Source: Bradyrhizobium mercantei | GTDB lineage: Bacteria > Pseudomonadota > Alphaproteobacteria > Rhizobiales > Xanthobacteraceae | Direction of reading: 5' to 3' | Length of the DNA stretch: 64,000 nt | Assembly: GCF_001982635.1 (NCBI RefSeq) | Contig: NZ_MKFI01000006.1 | Span: forward strand, 26,653 to 90,652 | Part shown: piece by piece, positions 62,073-64,000 of the stretch | Layout of the letters: the number at the start of each line of letters is the position of its first letter | Numbering within the stretch: the first letter of the stretch is position 1 | Translations under genes and position numbers: made by a program | The notes under the pieces: model-generated | The model's database searches: none | The model's input: only the letters and a program-made list of their open reading frames with translations | What the model was told of the DNA's origin: nothing

Positions 62073-62121
62073 GAGCATGATCTCTTCGGAAAACCGCTTC
62101 ACACTTTTCCGGATCATGCTC
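62073..62121. repeat. GAGCATGATC palindrome
   Basis: GAGCATGATCTCTTCGGAAA at the left and CTTTTCCGGATCATGCTC at the right, near-perfect inverted repeat. This repeat form is common in alphaproteobacterial intergenic DNA from memory. It could end the boxB transcript. With copy 3 of family D it fills the 335-bp gap. Confidence 0.7.
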
Positions 62122-62128
62122 GTGAGGA

Positions 62129-63580
62129 TCAGCTCTCGATCCTCACATATTCGAAATCGCCGGGCTTGTTGTCGATGCCGACCTTCGGCGCCGAAATCCA
62201 GGAGGCGAACTCGCCGGGCTCGGTCACCGGCTTCATCAGCGAGGCGATGAAGTCGCCGTCCGCGGTCGACGGCAGCCAGTCGTTCTTGCGCTGCGCCCAG
62301 GTGGCGTCGTCGATCAGGAGGCCATCGGGCGTCGCGTGGACGTCCTTGAACTCGCCGATCTGGCGATGGAACGCGGTGTTCGGCACCGTGAGCTTGTAGT
62401 CGATGCCCGCGGTCGAGATCACCTTGTTCCAGCGCAGCATGCCCTTGACGCAATCCTGCGTGTAGTCGTCGCGCAGCCGCATGTTGAGCGCGGTCAGCGC
62501 CGGCTCGTCGACCAGCTTGATCTGGCCGTCCACCAGCTTCATGACCGGATAGGTCGAGCTCTTGAGCTGGTGGTCGTCCTCGATCGTGGTTTCCTTGTAG
62601 CGGCCCTTGATGCCGGCGTTGAAGGCGTTGGCCGCATTGGTCGACACTTCCGAGCCGAACAGATCGAGCGACAGCGAATAGTGCAGGTTCAGCTTCTTCT
62701 GGATGGTCGGCAGGTCGATCACGCCGAGCGCGCGGATTTTCGCGATGTCGTTCGGATCGGTGATGCCGGCGTCCTTCATCGCATCGCAGGTGCGCTGCAC
62801 GACGCGGGTGATGCCGGTTTCCCCAACGAACATGTGGTGGGCTTCCTCGGTCAGCATGAAGCGGCAGGTGCGCGACAGCGGATCGAAGCCCGACTGCGCC
62901 AGCGAATGCAGCTGCATCTTGCCGTCGCGATCGGTGAAGTAGGTGAACATGAAGAACGACAGCCAGTCCGGCGTCGCCTCGTTGAAGGCGCCGAGCATGC
63001 GCGGAGAATCCGCATCGCCCGAGCGGCGGCGCAACAAATCGTCCGCCTCCTCGCGGCCGTCGCGGCCGAAATACTTCTGCAACAGGTAGACCATTGCCCA
63101 GAGATGGCGGCCTTCCTCGACATTGACCTGGAACAAATTGCGCATGTCGTAGAGCGACGGCGCGGTCTTGCCGAGATGGCGCTGCTGCTCGACCGAGGCG
63201 GGTTCGGTGTCACCCTGGATCACGATCAGGCGGCGCAGCATCGCGCGATGCTCGCCGGGGACTTCCTGCCAGGCCGGCTTGCCGTAGTCCTCGCCGAACG
63301 GAATGACGCGATTTTCCTCCTGGGGAGCAAGGAGAATGCCCCAGCGATATTCGGGCATCCGCACGTAGTCGAACTTGGCCCAGCCGCGCGGATCGACCGA
63401 ATAGGCGGTGCGCAGATAGACCAGTGACTCCTGGAAGCCGTCCGGGCCCATGTCCTTCCACCAGTCCATGTAGCCGGGATGCCAGCCCTCCAGCGCCTTC
63501 AGCACCTGGCGGTCTTCGGCGAGATTCACATTGTTCGGAATCTTGGTCGAGTAATCGACGTTCATGATGTTCATGTTCAT
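62129..63580 (-). CDS. boxB: Benzoyl-CoA 2,3-epoxidase, oxygenase subunit
   Basis: 483 residues. BoxB, with the BoxA reductase, adds one oxygen to benzoyl-CoA to form the 2,3-epoxide in the aerobic CoA-dependent benzoate pathway. It is a di-iron protein: helices with VEEGRHLWAMVYL and LTEEAHHMFVGETG carry the two ExxH motifs. The family block EVPGEHRAMLRRLIVIQGDT precedes the first ExxH. Length is normal. The ATG at 63580 is preceded by GGGAG; several close in-frame ATGs exist. It is 12 bp after boxC. Confidence 0.96.
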   Translation of the reverse strand: MNMNIMNVDYSTKIPNNVNLAEDRQVLKALEGWHPGYMDWWKDMGPDGFQESLVYLRTAYSVDPRGWAKFDYVRMPEYRWGILLAPQEENRVIPFGEDYGKPAWQEVPGEHRAMLRRLIVIQGDTEPASVEQQRHLGKTAPSLYDMRNLFQVNVEEGRHLWAMVYLLQKYFGRDGREEADDLLRRRSGDADSPRMLGAFNEATPDWLSFFMFTYFTDRDGKMQLHSLAQSGFDPLSRTCRFMLTEEAHHMFVGETGITRVVQRTCDAMKDAGITDPNDIAKIRALGVIDLPTIQKKLNLHYSLSLDLFGSEVSTNAANAFNAGIKGRYKETTIEDDHQLKSSTYPVMKLVDGQIKLVDEPALTALNMRLRDDYTQDCVKGMLRWNKVISTAGIDYKLTVPNTAFHRQIGEFKDVHATPDGLLIDDATWAQRKNDWLPSTADGDFIASLMKPVTEPGEFASWISAPKVGIDNKPGDFEYVRIES

Positions 63581-63592
63581 GGCCGTGCTCCC

Positions 63593-64000
63593 TTAAACTC
63601 GCGTCATGTCGAATTGCGCCTTCTGGCCGGTGCCGTAGCGGCGCAGCGCGCCGTCTTCACCGACCGCGTTCGGCCGCTGGAAGATCCAGTTCTGCCACGC
63701 GGTGAGGCGCGAGAAGATCTTCGATTCCATGGTCTCCGGACCGACGAAGCGCAGATTGGCTTCCATGCCGGTGAGGCCGTCGGGGGAGAACGAGGTGCGT
63801 TCCTCGAAGAACACGCGGACCTCGTCATCCCAGTCGATGTCGTCGAGCGCGAAGGTGACGAGGCCGAGCTCCTCGGCCTCCTCGGCGTCGAGCGCCTTGC
63901 CGATCGAGCCCTGCGCGCGCTCCAGATCAACCGGATCGGCCTGGAAGCGCGACTGCAAGCGCGTCAGGCCATGGCTCATCGGATAGGGCCCGAAATTCAT
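63593..64000 (-). CDS. boxC: 2,3-epoxybenzoyl-CoA dihydrolase, C-terminal part
   Basis: The last 136 codons (including stop) of boxC, a two-domain crotonase-type enzyme of about 555 residues that opens the benzoyl-CoA epoxide ring to the aldehyde-CoA. The visible tail includes EEAEELGLVTFALDDIDWDD, ANLRFVGPETMESKIFSRL and AWQNWIFQRPNAVG, which I recognise as BoxC. The gene runs off the right edge, so its start is not visible. The next gene in the transcript is boxB, 12 bp away. Confidence 0.93.
   Translation of the reverse strand: MNFGPYPMSHGLTRLQSRFQADPVDLERAQGSIGKALDAEEAEELGLVTFALDDIDWDDEVRVFFEERTSFSPDGLTGMEANLRFVGPETMESKIFSRLTAWQNWIFQRPNAVGEDGALRRYGTGQKAQFDMTRV

Noticed and set aside
1..64000. 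CRISPR array, prophage, insertion sequence or integrase
   Set aside because: No direct repeats with regular spacers, no transposase or phage structural motifs. All repeated DNA seen is palindromic intergenic.

Overview
The window looks like chromosomal DNA of an alphaproteobacterium of the Bradyrhizobium group (Nitrobacteraceae). The evidence is high GC with strong GC3 bias, a GcrA cell-cycle regulator, an ATP synthase F0 cluster with both b and b' subunits, a condensing-type 5-aminolevulinate synthase (HemA), the aerobic box benzoyl-CoA pathway, and several palindromic intergenic repeat families of the kind found in these genomes. Genus is inferred from gene content and remembered repeat types; no database search was run. 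I see no rRNA, CRISPR array, insertion sequence, prophage or integrase. The only RNA gene found is tRNA-Thr(GGT).

Layout. 1-5.9 kb (minus): 5' part of hisD, a DUF2948 gene, an alpha/beta hydrolase, a membrane protein, a UBP-type zinc finger, a cyclic-nucleotide-domain/FAD oxidoreductase and a small charged protein. 6.2-13 kb: tRNA-Thr, a 41-residue membrane protein, an HTH regulator, an outer-membrane beta-barrel, a chemoreceptor, an MBL hydrolase and hemA with an FNR/FixK-like box. 13.1-20.9 kb: a symporter-type hybrid histidine kinase, a periplasmic beta-propeller, a LuxR-type response regulator and an MHS-family transporter with an unusual periplasmic insertion. 21.2-23 kb: YjbQ, an exported protein, a DsbA-like isomerase. 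23.3-25.9 kb: atpI-atpB-atpE-atpF'-atpF. 26-30.2 kb: exported protein, GNAT, M16 peptidase and thrC (translationally coupled). 30.2-31.5 kb is a 1.3-kb non-coding island of stacked repeats.

31.5-38 kb: GST, GNAT, penicillin acylase, glpK. 37.9-41 kb: an opgC-SGNH-SGNH operon, probably for periplasmic glucan or envelope acyl modification. 41.2-46.1 kb: apaG, hslO, argF-argD, gcrA. 46.4-53.3 kb: a complete phosphate regulon, phoR-pstS-pstC-pstA-pstB-phoU-phoB, with a perfect Pho box before pstS and a terminator overlapping the phoB stop. 53.4-58.3 kb: UPF0104 membrane protein; a tetR-haloalkane dehalogenase-Rdx operon with a perfect 18-bp operator; OmpA-family protein plus a small membrane protein. 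58.4-64 kb: polysaccharide deacetylase, TauE/SafE exporter, two overlapping micro-genes, an SDR, boxB and the 3' part of boxC.

Nothing here is a clear-cut undescribed large system. The best leads are the OpgC plus tandem SGNH operon, the kinase/propeller/regulator/transporter block, the zinc finger plus cNMP-gated flavoprotein lacking the thioredoxin reductase cysteines, and the mosaic repeat families, one copy of which separates DUF2948 from hisD.
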